Origin: Filifactor villosus
Lineage (GTDB): Bacteria; Bacillota; Clostridia; Peptostreptococcales; Filifactoraceae
Direction of reading: 5' to 3'
Length of the DNA stretch: 49,445 nt
Assembly (NCBI RefSeq): GCF_042652965.1
Contig: NZ_JBHSHL010000015.1
Span: 1-49,445, forward strand
Below are positions 33,751-42,395 of this stretch, in pieces. The notes below the pieces were generated by a model. The model was not told where the DNA came from. It saw only the letters and a program-made list of their open reading frames with translations, and did not search any database. Position numbers and translations under genes: made by a program. The number at the start of each line of letters is the position of its first letter. Within the stretch, counting starts at the first letter, position 1.

Positions 33751-34884
33751 ATGGATTTTTACGAACGACAGCTTGGCTATACGAAGGTCGATTCCAAGAA
33801 GTTTCGCAGGGGGTTTACGACGGGGACGGCAGCGAGTGCGGCGGCAAAGGCCTGCGCGATCATGGCTATCTTGGGAGAACTTCCGGGCTCTGTCCGTGTA
33901 ACGACGGCAGGAGGAAAGGAACTGACGGTATTGATCGAGGACTGTCATAAGAAGGATAACACCTACTACGCCTATGTCAAAAAGTTCGCCGGAGACGACA
34001 TCGATGTTACCAAAGACGCTCTGATAGGAGCAAGTCTGGTGTTTCGAGAGGATGATGAGCTTATCATCGACGGAGGAAGAGGAGTAGGAAGGGTCACGAA
34101 GAAAGGTCTCCATCAGAACATCGGCGAAGCGGCTATCAATCCCTCACCGATGAGGTGTATCCGAGAAGAGGTGAGGAAGGTGCTCGGAGAAAGGGGAGCA
34201 CAGGTCGTCATCTTCGTACCCGAGGGAGAGCTTCTTGCGGAAAAGACCTTCAATCCGAGAATCGGCATCGTCGGAGGGATATCGATCCTCGGGACGACGG
34301 GTATCGTAGAGCCGATGAGCGAGGAAGGCTACAAGAAGTCCCTGCTTACAGAATTATCGGTCAAGGCCTCGAAGACCTTGGCATTGACACCGGGAAACTA
34401 CGGAGAGAAGTTTCTCAATGCAAGGGGGATATCCTCCGATAAGATCGTTATTATTTCAAATTTTGTCGGATATATGTTGAGGGAAGGCGTAGCTCAGGGA
34501 GCGGATAACATCCTTTTGGCGGGACATTTGGGAAAGTTGATCAAACTCTCGGGAGGGATCTTCCATACCCACAGCCATGTTGCGGATGCAAAAAATGAGA
34601 TCATTGTCTCCGAGCTTGCTCTCAATGAGGCTCCCTACCCTCTGATGAGGCTGATCATGGAGTCGAACACGACGGAGGAGGCCCTGGAGCATGTCAAGGT
34701 CTACGAGATGGAAGGGATCTGGGACAAGCTCGCGCAGAGGGCAAAACTTAGGAGTGAACAACATGTCTATAACAAGGCAAGGGTGGAAGTGATATTTTTC
34801 AATATGGAAGGACGGGTCGTAGGAAGTTCCGCCGATAGTGAGGAACTCGTGAACCTGCTCCGAAGAAACGGAGGGATCGTATGA
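33751..34884 (+). CDS. cbiD: Cobalt-precorrin-5B C1-methyltransferase
   Basis: A 377-residue enzyme that methylates C1 in the anaerobic pathway. It has RRGFTTGTAASAAAKAC at the start, GRGVGRVTKKGL, GEAAINPSPMRCI and LGTTGIVEPMSEEGY. These match the CbiD family over full length. It sits nine bases after cbiC and overlaps cbiE by four bases. AAAGGG precedes the ATG. Confidence 0.95.
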   Translation: MDFYERQLGYTKVDSKKFRRGFTTGTAASAAAKACAIMAILGELPGSVRVTTAGGKELTVLIEDCHKKDNTYYAYVKKFAGDDIDVTKDALIGASLVFREDDELIIDGGRGVGRVTKKGLHQNIGEAAINPSPMRCIREEVRKVLGERGAQVVIFVPEGELLAEKTFNPRIGIVGGISILGTTGIVEPMSEEGYKKSLLTELSVKASKTLALTPGNYGEKFLNARGISSDKIVIISNFVGYMLREGVAQGADNILLAGHLGKLIKLSGGIFHTHSHVADAKNEIIVSELALNEAPYPLMRLIMESNTTEEALEHVKVYEMEGIWDKLAQRAKLRSEQHVYNKARVEVIFFNMEGRVVGSSADSEELVNLLRRNGGIV

Positions 34885-35489
34885 TCTGTGTAGTGGGAAT
34901 GGGTCCGGGGACGTCCGGATTCATTACGGAGGGAGCGCGTCTGAAACTCGAAAAGGCCGATCACATCATCGGACATGCGCGACACAAGAAGGATATGGAG
35001 CCGGTGCTGGGTCGCAAGGTGGATGAGTATATAAGTTTGCAGGAGCTAAAGACCTACCTCCTTGAAAGGGCGGATGAAGAAGTCGTCGTCCTGGCTTCGG
35101 GGGATCCTTGCATTTATGGGATCGCCGAGTATTTGAGCAGGTTTGCATCTCAGGAGGGATTGGGGATAGAGGTCATCAACGGGATCAGCAGTATCCAGTA
35201 CCTCTTTTCGAAGATCGGTCTCTCGATGAATGAGGTCTACCTCACCTCCTCCCATGGAAAGAACCCCGACTTTGATCTTATGGCTTCCTTAAGCAAGGTC
35301 AGTATGGTCACGGATGAAAAGATAGGCCCCTTTGAGATTGCACAGGAGATGCTCAAGAGGGGGAAGAACAAGAAGATGTATATCGGAGAAAACCTCGCTT
35401 ATGAAAAGGAACGCATCACGGCCTGCTTTGCGGATGAAGTGGAGTGCAGGTCCTACGATATGAATGTAACGATCATGATAGAACAATAG
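34881..35489 (+). CDS. cbiE: Cobalt-precorrin-7 C5-methyltransferase
   Basis: A 202-residue tetrapyrrole methyltransferase. The first SAM loop is ICVVGMGPGTSGFITEGA; VVVLASGDPCIYGIAEYL is the second glycine-rich block and EVINGISSIQYLFSKIGL follows. It works with CbiT, here the next gene. In many organisms the two are fused as CobL; here they are separate, eight bases apart. Confidence 0.94.
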   Translation: MICVVGMGPGTSGFITEGARLKLEKADHIIGHARHKKDMEPVLGRKVDEYISLQELKTYLLERADEEVVVLASGDPCIYGIAEYLSRFASQEGLGIEVINGISSIQYLFSKIGLSMNEVYLTSSHGKNPDFDLMASLSKVSMVTDEKIGPFEIAQEMLKRGKNKKMYIGENLAYEKERITACFADEVECRSYDMNVTIMIEQ

Positions 35490-35497
35490 GAGATAAG

Positions 35498-36082
35498 ATG
35501 GAAGATAGAGAGTTTATTCGAAGGGAAAAAGTCCCTATGACGAAGGAGGAGGTAAGGAGTATCAGTCTTTCTTACCTTGAACTTTACAGGGCGAAGAGCT
35601 TTCTCGATGTCGGAGCGGGAAGCGGGAGCGTCGTACTTGAGGCCCTGATCACCTTCCCGGAGTTGGAAGCGACGGTGGTAGAGATGAAGAAGGATGCGTT
35701 GGAAACGATAAGAGAAAACATCGTTCATTTGGAGGTATCCAAGGGGATCTCGATTGCCGACAGGCTTGAGATCATCGAGGGAAAGGCACCCGTAGTTTTG
35801 GAGAAGACCTTCGACGCCGTCTTTGTAGGGGGAACGGCGGGAGATGTCGGAGATATCATCCGGTGGACGAAAAAGCTTCTCAACGATGGAGGAGTTATGG
35901 TGATGAACTTTGTAACGGTGGAAAATTATTATGAGGCGATGAAACTCCTAAAACAGGATGAAGAACTGACCGCCTTCAGAGGAATCCAGCTTGCAGTCAA
36001 CAGACTGACGCCTCTTGCAAAATATACGATACTGAAACCGGAGAATCCGATATGGATCCTTTGCGTGAAGAAAGGAGCTTGA
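35498..36082 (+). CDS. cbiT: Cobalt-precorrin-6B C15-methyltransferase (decarboxylating)
   Basis: A 194-residue Rossmann-fold methyltransferase that methylates C15 and decarboxylates the C12 acetate. KVPMTKEEVRSISLSYLEL and FLDVGAGSGSVVLEALI (SAM motif I) are diagnostic, and FDAVFVGGTAGDV is the later strand-4 block. The start is ATG 35498, eight bases after the cbiE stop with AGGAG upstream. It ends two bases before the cbiL start. Confidence 0.94.
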   Translation: MEDREFIRREKVPMTKEEVRSISLSYLELYRAKSFLDVGAGSGSVVLEALITFPELEATVVEMKKDALETIRENIVHLEVSKGISIADRLEIIEGKAPVVLEKTFDAVFVGGTAGDVGDIIRWTKKLLNDGGVMVMNFVTVENYYEAMKLLKQDEELTAFRGIQLAVNRLTPLAKYTILKPENPIWILCVKKGA

Positions 36083-36084
36083 GT

Positions 36085-36792
36085 ATGGCAAGGTTTTACG
36101 GCATCGGGGTAGGGGTAGGCAGTGAACACAATGTTACGAAGAAGGCCATAGACACCCTGACGACAGTCGATATACTCTATGTGCCTTCCGCAAAGGAAGA
36201 GAGTAAAGACAGTGTGGCTTATGAGATCATCAAGTCCTATATTTCCGAGAGGGTGGAGGTAAGAAAGAGGCATTTCCCTATGACCTATGATAGCGAAGTG
36301 TTGGAAGAAGCTTGGAGCAGTATCGCGCAGGAGATCATCTGTGAGGTCGACGGGGGAAAGAACGTCGGTTTTATCACGATCGGAGATGCCCTGGTCTACA
36401 GCACCTATATCTACCTCCTAAAGAAGTTGAAGAAGGAGATTGAGGTCGAGACGATAGCGGGGATCACCTCCTTCCTCGATATTGCGGCAAACTGCAACTT
36501 CCCTCTGGTAGAAGGCAACGACGCCCTGATCGTTGTACCTGCGACCGTTGGGATAGAAAGGGTCAGGGAATATCTGTTGAGGGAGAGGTCCGTCGTGCTG
36601 ATGAAGGTGTATCGCAACTATCTTGAGATCGCAGAGCTGATCGAAGAACTGGATCTGTTGGATTATGCGATCGCAGTGAGTAACTCTTCGAAGAAGGAGC
36701 AGGAGATCATCTTCCCCGTTACCGTAAAGGAAAAAGACAGAGTCTCATATTTTACGACCATATTGATAAACAAAAATTGGAAGTACAGTTAG
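36085..36792 (+). CDS. cbiL: Cobalt-precorrin-2 C20-methyltransferase
   Basis: A 235-residue tetrapyrrole methyltransferase for the first anaerobic-branch methylation. Its start ARFYGIGVGVGSEHNVTKKA, then VDILYVPSAKEESKDSVAYEI and GFITIGDALVYSTYIYL, matches CbiL. The N-terminal SAM loop is odd: the family norm is GVGPGDPELLT and here it is GVGVGSEHNVT, without the Pro and Asp. The position in the cluster and the rest of the protein support the call. AAAGGAG precedes ATG 36085. Confidence 0.92.
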   Translation: MARFYGIGVGVGSEHNVTKKAIDTLTTVDILYVPSAKEESKDSVAYEIIKSYISERVEVRKRHFPMTYDSEVLEEAWSSIAQEIICEVDGGKNVGFITIGDALVYSTYIYLLKKLKKEIEVETIAGITSFLDIAANCNFPLVEGNDALIVVPATVGIERVREYLLRERSVVLMKVYRNYLEIAELIEELDLLDYAIAVSNSSKKEQEIIFPVTVKEKDRVSYFTTILINKNWKYS

Positions 36793-36804
36793 AGGGGGAT
36801 GAAG

Positions 36805-37557
36805 ATGTCAAAGGTATGTTTTGTAGGAGCGGGACCGGGAGATGTGGAGCTCATCACATTGAAGGGATATCGGAAACTTCAAGAGGCCGATGTGGTCATC
36901 TACGCGGGCTCCCTGGTCAATCCGAAGTTGTTGGACTACTGTAAGGAAGGCTGTGTGATCTATGACAGTGCAAAGATGGACCTGTTTGAGATTGTCGATG
37001 TGATGGAGGAGGCTGTAAATAAAGGCTTGACGGTCGTAAGACTCCAGACGGGAGATTTTTCCATCTACGGATCGATCCGTGAACAGATTGAAGAGATGAA
37101 GAAGAGAGGCCTTGAGTACGAGTTGGTGCCGGGGGTCAGTTCTTTTCTCGGAGCCGCCTCCTCTCTAGGGGTGGAGTACACCGTTCCCGAGGTATCTCAG
37201 AGCCTTATCATCACAAGGATGGCGGGTAGAACTCCCGTTCCCGAGTCGGAGGATTTGAGATCCTTTGCGGCCCACCGTACATCGATGGCTATTTTTCTTT
37301 CCGTCAACGGCATAGAAGCGGTGGTCGATGAGTTGATCGAGGGAGGTTATCCTGAGGACACCCCCTGTACAGTCATCTACAAGGCGACTTGGCCGGAAGA
37401 GAAGAAGGTCTCGGGAGATCTTTCGACCATAGCCGAGAAGGTAAAGGAGGCGGGGATCAAAAAGACCGCCCTTATTTTGGTAGGAAGGTTCTTGGGAGAG
37501 GAATACCATTATTCCAAGTTGTATGCTCCCGCGTTCAAACATGAGTACAGAAAGTAG
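36805..37557 (+). CDS. cbiF: Cobalt-precorrin-4 C11-methyltransferase
   Basis: A 250-residue tetrapyrrole methyltransferase. VCFVGAGPGDVELITLKGY is the first SAM loop; VVIYAGSLVNPKLLDYC is diagnostic for CbiF/CobM, and VVRLQTGDFSIYGSI is the second loop. ATG 36805 is chosen because the AGAGGGGG ribosome binding site abuts the alternative ATG at 36799. It is followed after four bases by cbiG. Confidence 0.95.
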   Translation: MSKVCFVGAGPGDVELITLKGYRKLQEADVVIYAGSLVNPKLLDYCKEGCVIYDSAKMDLFEIVDVMEEAVNKGLTVVRLQTGDFSIYGSIREQIEEMKKRGLEYELVPGVSSFLGAASSLGVEYTVPEVSQSLIITRMAGRTPVPESEDLRSFAAHRTSMAIFLSVNGIEAVVDELIEGGYPEDTPCTVIYKATWPEEKKVSGDLSTIAEKVKEAGIKKTALILVGRFLGEEYHYSKLYAPAFKHEYRK

Positions 37558-37561
37558 AGAG

Positions 37562-38677
37562 ATGAAGAAGACAGCGATCATTGCGATCACTCCGAGAGGA
37601 AGGACAACGGCTCTTAGGCTAAGCCGACACTTGGATGCTCAGGTTTGGTTGCCCCTTAAATTGAAGAAGGAAGAAGGGGGAGTTTTTTATTACGAAACGC
37701 CCTTTCGCGATATTGTTGAGAAATTATTTTCTTCCTATGAAAATCTTGTTTTTGTGATGGCGGTCGGCATCGTCGTTCGTACCATTGCTCCCTTTCTTAA
37801 GGATAAATCCAAGGATCCGGCGGTCGTCGTTATGGATGAGGGGATGAACTATGCCATCAGCCTCCTCAGCGGTCATGTCGGAGGAGCAAACGAGCTTGCA
37901 CGGGAGCTTGCACGAGATGTGGGTTGTATCCCGGTCGTAACCACGGCTACGGATGTCAACGAAAAAACGGCTTGGGACATCGTTGCAAAAGAGTGGAAGG
38001 CGTATTCCTATCGCGATAACGACATCTACAAGGCTCTTAACCTCGCCGAGATATCGGCTCAGAGAATCGTCTCCTGTATCGATGTGGAGGAAGATATTCT
38101 CTTTGATTTCCTGAAAAAACAAGGGGTAGAGGAGGATAGGGTCTTTTTCTGCTTGGAAGACGCCCTTTCTCATACGAAGAAGGAAGACAACATCGTTCTG
38201 TTTACAGTCTCTTCCCATGTAGACGTGCGGGGACGTAGGATCCGCGTGGAAGAGAAGGAGTTTGAGATCGAAGGACGAAGGATCTTTCCCGTTGTAAAAA
38301 AATGTTATGCCCTGGGTGTGGGCTGTCGAAAGGGGATAGAAGCTCAGCTCCTGAAAAAAGAGTTCTTGAAATTTTTGGATGCACTCAACGTCCACCCGCA
38401 CTCGATTGCAGTCCTTGCCTCCATCGATATCAAGAAGGAGGAGGAGGCGATCCTGGTCCTGGCCGAAGAGTTGGGAGTGGACTTTTTGACTTATACGAAG
38501 GAGGAAATCCGAAGTATCGAAGATCGGATGCCTGACATGGAGAAGTCGGAGTTTGTCTTTCGTCAGGTCGGGGTATATAACGTCAGTCAGAGCTGTGCCT
38601 ACCTTGCAGGCGGGGGAGAGATCGTAAAGGAGAAGACGAGTTGTGATCGATCGACCTTCTCTCTTGCTAAGATATAG
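37562..38677 (+). CDS. cbiG: Cobalt-precorrin-5A hydrolase
   Basis: A 371-residue protein that opens the delta-lactone and releases acetaldehyde in ring contraction. The N-terminal domain has AIIAITPRGRTTALRL; the middle has VFVMAVGIVVRTIAPFLKDK and the SLLSGHVGGANELARELA block. The C-terminal domain begins YALGVGCRKGIEAQLL, typical of CbiG. The start is ambiguous; ATG 37562 gives the usual N-terminus, with only a weak AGAGAG upstream. It is the last gene before a 329-base gap in the operon. Confidence 0.94.
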   Translation: MKKTAIIAITPRGRTTALRLSRHLDAQVWLPLKLKKEEGGVFYYETPFRDIVEKLFSSYENLVFVMAVGIVVRTIAPFLKDKSKDPAVVVMDEGMNYAISLLSGHVGGANELARELARDVGCIPVVTTATDVNEKTAWDIVAKEWKAYSYRDNDIYKALNLAEISAQRIVSCIDVEEDILFDFLKKQGVEEDRVFFCLEDALSHTKKEDNIVLFTVSSHVDVRGRRIRVEEKEFEIEGRRIFPVVKKCYALGVGCRKGIEAQLLKKEFLKFLDALNVHPHSIAVLASIDIKKEEEAILVLAEELGVDFLTYTKEEIRSIEDRMPDMEKSEFVFRQVGVYNVSQSCAYLAGGGEIVKEKTSCDRSTFSLAKI

Positions 38678-39006
38678 GGAGAAGAAGAGATACAGGTTTT
38701 CTGTGAGTTGTGAGGCGATTAGAAAAATAAGGTTTTGTTTTGGGTGTTTCAGATGTTTCATACACTACAACAACCTTGTCGAGCTGATATCTTTGTACGA
38801 AAGCCTGTCGGTATTATGAGGTCAATACAAATATATACCCGAATTATTCACGGTGGGGTATCCGAGTCGAGATTGCAAGGCAAAGACTAAAAGTGAATCC
38901 GTTGAATCGTGGTCTTAATCCGTTTTTTGAGAGATAGCTATGTAACGTTCGGATACTTTTCAAAAATCGTTGTAAATAATCCGGGATAGACAAAGGAGAA
39001 TAGAGG
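38678..39006 (+). other. Spacer within the cobalamin cluster
   Basis: 329 bases with no credible gene. I see no B12 box, no clear terminator with a T-run and no strong promoter. It breaks an otherwise tightly packed operon, so a new promoter or a decayed gene may lie here. GAGAATAGAGG (ending at 39006) serves as the cbiH ribosome binding region. Confidence 0.4.
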
Positions 39007-39738
39007 ATGTTGTATGTAGTGGGCATAGGTCCGGGAAATAAGGACAATATGACCTTTGAGGCTAAGAGGGTTCTTGAAGAGTGTGAGGTCATCGTAGGTT
39101 ATAAGACTTATATCGACCTGGTCAAGGATATGATAGATGATAAAGAGGTAGTGGAAAACGGGATGAGAGGCGAGATCGAGAGAGTCCGTTCAGCGATCGA
39201 GATTGCAAAGACCGGCAAGAAGGTCGCCGTGATCAGCAGCGGAGATGCCGGAGTCTATGCGATGGCGGGCTTGGTTTTGGAACTTCTGGAAGAGGACATC
39301 CCTGTCGAGATTATCAGCGGGGTAACCGCGAGTACGGCAGCGGCATCGATCTTGGGAGCACCGTTGATGCACGATTTCTGCCATATAAGTTTGAGCGACC
39401 TGATGACTCCTTACGAACTGATCAAAAAACGGGTGGAACTCGCAGGAGAGGGAGACTTCGTCATCTGCTTTTACAACCCTCGAAGTCAGGGAAGGAAGGA
39501 GTATTTGAGGGAAGCCTTTGAGATTCTCAAAAAACACAAGTCGAAGGACACCGTCGTAGGTTTGGTCAAACATGCGAGTCGGGAGGATCAGGAGAGTTTC
39601 TTCTACACCTTGGAGACCATGGACTTCGAGAAGGTGGATATGAGCAGCATCGTCATCGTCGGCAATGCCTCCACCTACCTTAAAAACGGACGAATGATTA
39701 CGAAGAGGGGCTATGAAAACAAGGAGAATTTCAGATAG
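39007..39738 (+). CDS. cbiH: Cobalt-factor III / precorrin-3B C17-methyltransferase
   Basis: A 243-residue tetrapyrrole methyltransferase that methylates C17 with ring contraction. The first loop LYVVGIGPGNKDNMTFEA and VIVGYKTYIDLVKDM are diagnostic of CbiH/CobJ. VAVISSGDAGVYAMAGL is the second loop, and HDFCHISLSDLMTPYELIKK with VICFYNPRSQGRKE are also conserved. No ferredoxin-like extension is present. It starts a second tightly packed block with cbiJ and the hem genes. Confidence 0.95.
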   Translation: MLYVVGIGPGNKDNMTFEAKRVLEECEVIVGYKTYIDLVKDMIDDKEVVENGMRGEIERVRSAIEIAKTGKKVAVISSGDAGVYAMAGLVLELLEEDIPVEIISGVTASTAAASILGAPLMHDFCHISLSDLMTPYELIKKRVELAGEGDFVICFYNPRSQGRKEYLREAFEILKKHKSKDTVVGLVKHASREDQESFFYTLETMDFEKVDMSSIVIVGNASTYLKNGRMITKRGYENKENFR

Positions 39739-39749
39739 GCGGTAGAACT

Positions 39750-40517
39750 ATGATACTGATTTTAGGAGGAACCGGCGAGTCGAGAGAGCTGGCGAGTGCT
39801 CTTGACAGGGAGAAGATCGCCTACTATCTTTCCACTGCGACAAAGTACGGAAGTCTTCTGGCGAAGGAGGAAGTTGCCCAAGAAGAACAGGTGCTGTCGG
39901 GCAGGATGGACAAGGAGATGTTTAAGAAGCTGATAGGGGACAAGGAGATCTCCCTCATCGTCGATGTTAGCCATCCCTTTGCGGAGATCGTATCGAAGAC
40001 CGCCATGGAGACGAGCGAGGAACTCGGGATTACCTACTATCGCTATGAGAGAAAGGATACGATCCGGCACGAGGGAGTCTACTACGTCGCGGATGTCAAG
40101 GAGGCGGTCGAGCTGGCGAAGACCTTCGGAGAAAGAGCTTTTTTGACAACGGGGAGCAAGACCTTGCAGGACTTTGTAGAAAATTGGGGATCGGAGCACT
40201 ATACGATCAGGGTGCTTCCCACTTCGGATGTGATCCGAAAATGTGAAGAACTCGGATTTTTGGCCAAGCAGATCATTGCGATGCAGGGTCCCTTCTCCTA
40301 CAGGATGAATCGGGAACAGTACCTGTCCTACCCCTGTCAGAGCGTTATTACCAAAGACAGCGGAAAGGCCGGAGGTGTCGATGACAAGATCCTTGCAGCT
40401 AGGGATCTGGGACTTGCCTGCATCGTCATTCGAAGACCCAAGATGGAATATCGCAATGTGTTTCGTGATATTGAAGAGTTGATAAAGCGTTTAAAAGAAG
40501 AACAGAGGGAGGCGTAG
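39750..40517 (+). CDS. cbiJ: Cobalt-precorrin-6A reductase
   Basis: A 255-residue NADPH-dependent reductase. MILILGGTGESRELASAL is the N-terminal dinucleotide motif; VDVSHPFAEIVSKTA, RYER and FLTTGSKTL are CbiJ/CobK signatures. SVITKDSGKAGGVDDKI near residues 205-221 is the C-terminal substrate block. It lies 11 bases after cbiH and four before hemA. Confidence 0.95.
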   Translation: MILILGGTGESRELASALDREKIAYYLSTATKYGSLLAKEEVAQEEQVLSGRMDKEMFKKLIGDKEISLIVDVSHPFAEIVSKTAMETSEELGITYYRYERKDTIRHEGVYYVADVKEAVELAKTFGERAFLTTGSKTLQDFVENWGSEHYTIRVLPTSDVIRKCEELGFLAKQIIAMQGPFSYRMNREQYLSYPCQSVITKDSGKAGGVDDKILAARDLGLACIVIRRPKMEYRNVFRDIEELIKRLKEEQREA

Positions 40518-40521
40518 AAAT

Positions 40522-41760
40522 TTGGAACTGGGCTTGGTGGGTGTAAACCACAATAACTCTCCCATTGAAGTGAGAGAAAGGCTCAACTTTACAGAGTCGA
40601 AAAAGATAGAAGCCACGGACCTCCTCCTTGACAGAGGGCTTGAGGAAGTCATCGTCCTATCGACCTGCAACCGAAGTGAAATCTACTTCGTCTGTGAAGA
40701 TGTCGAAGAAACATCTGAAACGGTGAAGGACTTTTTTTCGACCTATTTTCATCAGGAGGACTGTCGCAACTTCCTATTCGAAAAGAAGGAAACCGATGTA
40801 ATCCGTCATCTCTATCAAGTCTGTCTCGGGATGGATTCGGCGGTCATCGGCGAAGATCAGATCCTCGGACAGGTCAAGGATGCGATGATGAACGCGATGG
40901 AGCTGAGAAGCAGCAAAAAAATATTGAACCGTCTCTTTCAAGAGGCTGTTACCACGGCAAAGAGGATAAAGAGCGAAACGCAGATCTCGCAGAACCCTCT
41001 TTCTCTAAGCTATATCGGAGTAAAGAGGTTGAAGGAAGAAGTCAAAGACTTCACGCAGGCGAAGGTACTGCTGATAGGGCTGGGAAAGATGGGCCTGCTG
41101 GCTCTCAAGCATCTTGAAGCGGAAGGTGTTCGTGATATCACCCTCTGTAACCGAAACTACGCGAAGACTTTGGAGCTGCAAAGCCAATATGCCTTCTGCA
41201 AGGCGGAGAGGTATCAAAGATTGGCTGAGCTCATTCCGGAAGCGACGATCATCATCTGCGCGACCTCTTCTCCTCACACCATCCTTTCGGCGAGGGCACT
41301 AGCCGAGAGAAAGAGTCCCCTCCATCTTCTCGACCTCGCCTTGCCCCGCGATATCGATGAAAGTGTGGGAACGCTTGAGGATGTCTTCCTCTACAACATC
41401 GATTCCTTAAAATCCGAATCGGATGAGAATATAAGGAGGAGAAAAGAGGTGCTGGAGAAACATCGGGGTACGATCGAAGAAGCGATTGCGGAGTTTGAGA
41501 GTTGGCGGGCAAAGACCCTTACCGATCCCGTAATCCGTTCCCTGAACGAACGATGCAGTCAGATTAAGCAGGATACCCTGTCTTATATCTATCGAAAGGT
41601 TCCCTTGGAGCATAGACATAAGAAGGTGATAGAGAAGATGTTGGAGTCCGCTCTCAAGAGAATGATTCGAGAACCCATTCGAAATTTGAAACAGATGGAG
41701 GAGGAAGAGGAGGCACAGCGGTATATGGATATGCTCAGCTCCCTCTTTGAGCTGAGATGA
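40522..41760 (+). CDS. hemA: Glutamyl-tRNA reductase
   Basis: A 412-residue enzyme that reduces glutamyl-tRNA to glutamate-1-semialdehyde, the committed step of the C5 tetrapyrrole route. The N-terminal GVNHNNSPIEVRERLNF is the family start. VLSTCNRSEIYFV carries the catalytic Cys, and GMDSAVIGEDQILGQVKDA is the most conserved block. The NADPH domain and dimer helix follow. The start is TTG with GAGG upstream. It heads a hem block (hemA, precorrin-2 dehydrogenase, hemC, cobA-hemD, hemB) that overlaps gene to gene. Confidence 0.96.
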   Translation: MELGLVGVNHNNSPIEVRERLNFTESKKIEATDLLLDRGLEEVIVLSTCNRSEIYFVCEDVEETSETVKDFFSTYFHQEDCRNFLFEKKETDVIRHLYQVCLGMDSAVIGEDQILGQVKDAMMNAMELRSSKKILNRLFQEAVTTAKRIKSETQISQNPLSLSYIGVKRLKEEVKDFTQAKVLLIGLGKMGLLALKHLEAEGVRDITLCNRNYAKTLELQSQYAFCKAERYQRLAELIPEATIIICATSSPHTILSARALAERKSPLHLLDLALPRDIDESVGTLEDVFLYNIDSLKSESDENIRRRKEVLEKHRGTIEEAIAEFESWRAKTLTDPVIRSLNERCSQIKQDTLSYIYRKVPLEHRHKKVIEKMLESALKRMIREPIRNLKQMEEEEEAQRYMDMLSSLFELR

Positions 41761-42395
41761 TGAGATACTACCCCCTGTATATAGACATGAAGGAGAAGAC
41801 GTTTTTGGTAGTCGGAGGAGGAAGGGTAGCCTGTCGAAAGGCGAGATCCCTCTTGAGGTCGGAGGCCTCTCTTATTGTCATATCAAAGGAATTTTCGAAG
41901 GGGTTTCGCCGGATCGAGGATGAGAGGTTATCGTTGTATCGAATGTCGGCGGAAGAGTTTTTTGAAAAGCACGGGAATCTGCTCGATAAGGTCGACTTTG
42001 CCCTTCTTGCGACCGATGATCGGGAGGTAAACAGGAGACTTGCAGAGAGGATGAAGGAACTGAGGATCTTGACTTTGGTCGCGGACGAAAAGGAGGAGAG
42101 CGATTTCATCATGCCTTCGGTGATCGAGAAAGAGATGCTGCGCATAGCGATCTCGACGGAAGGAGGAAGTCCTGTGATCTCCAAGATGATCAAATCTCGC
42201 ATCGAAGAAGCGCTCTTCGATATCGACTTTGAAAAATTGAGGTATATCGAAGAGGTTCGAAGGATATCGGTAGAGGCTTCGAAGAGGGGCGAGAAAAAAG
42301 ATGTAGCCGGAATCTGTGAGGAACTGTTAAAATCCGATAAGATGGAAGTTGAAACGTATTTGAAGAAGATCAAAGGAGAAGAAGTTTGGAAATAG
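41757..42395 (+). CDS. Precorrin-2 dehydrogenase (siroheme synthase N-terminal type)
   Basis: A 212-residue NAD-dependent dehydrogenase of the Met8/SirC type. YYPLYIDMKEKTFLVVGGGR holds the nucleotide loop; VACRKARSLL and LLATDDREVNRRLAE follow, then FIMPSVIEKEMLRIAISTEG. The methyltransferase half of CysG is absent and is supplied by the cobA-hemD fusion. It makes sirohydrochlorin for siroheme or for cobalt insertion; family members may also chelate metal, which matters because no separate chelatase gene is nearby. The start overlaps the hemA stop; ATG 41760 is an equal alternative. Confidence 0.93.
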   Translation: MMRYYPLYIDMKEKTFLVVGGGRVACRKARSLLRSEASLIVISKEFSKGFRRIEDERLSLYRMSAEEFFEKHGNLLDKVDFALLATDDREVNRRLAERMKELRILTLVADEKEESDFIMPSVIEKEMLRIAISTEGGSPVISKMIKSRIEEALFDIDFEKLRYIEEVRRISVEASKRGEKKDVAGICEELLKSDKMEVETYLKKIKGEEVWK

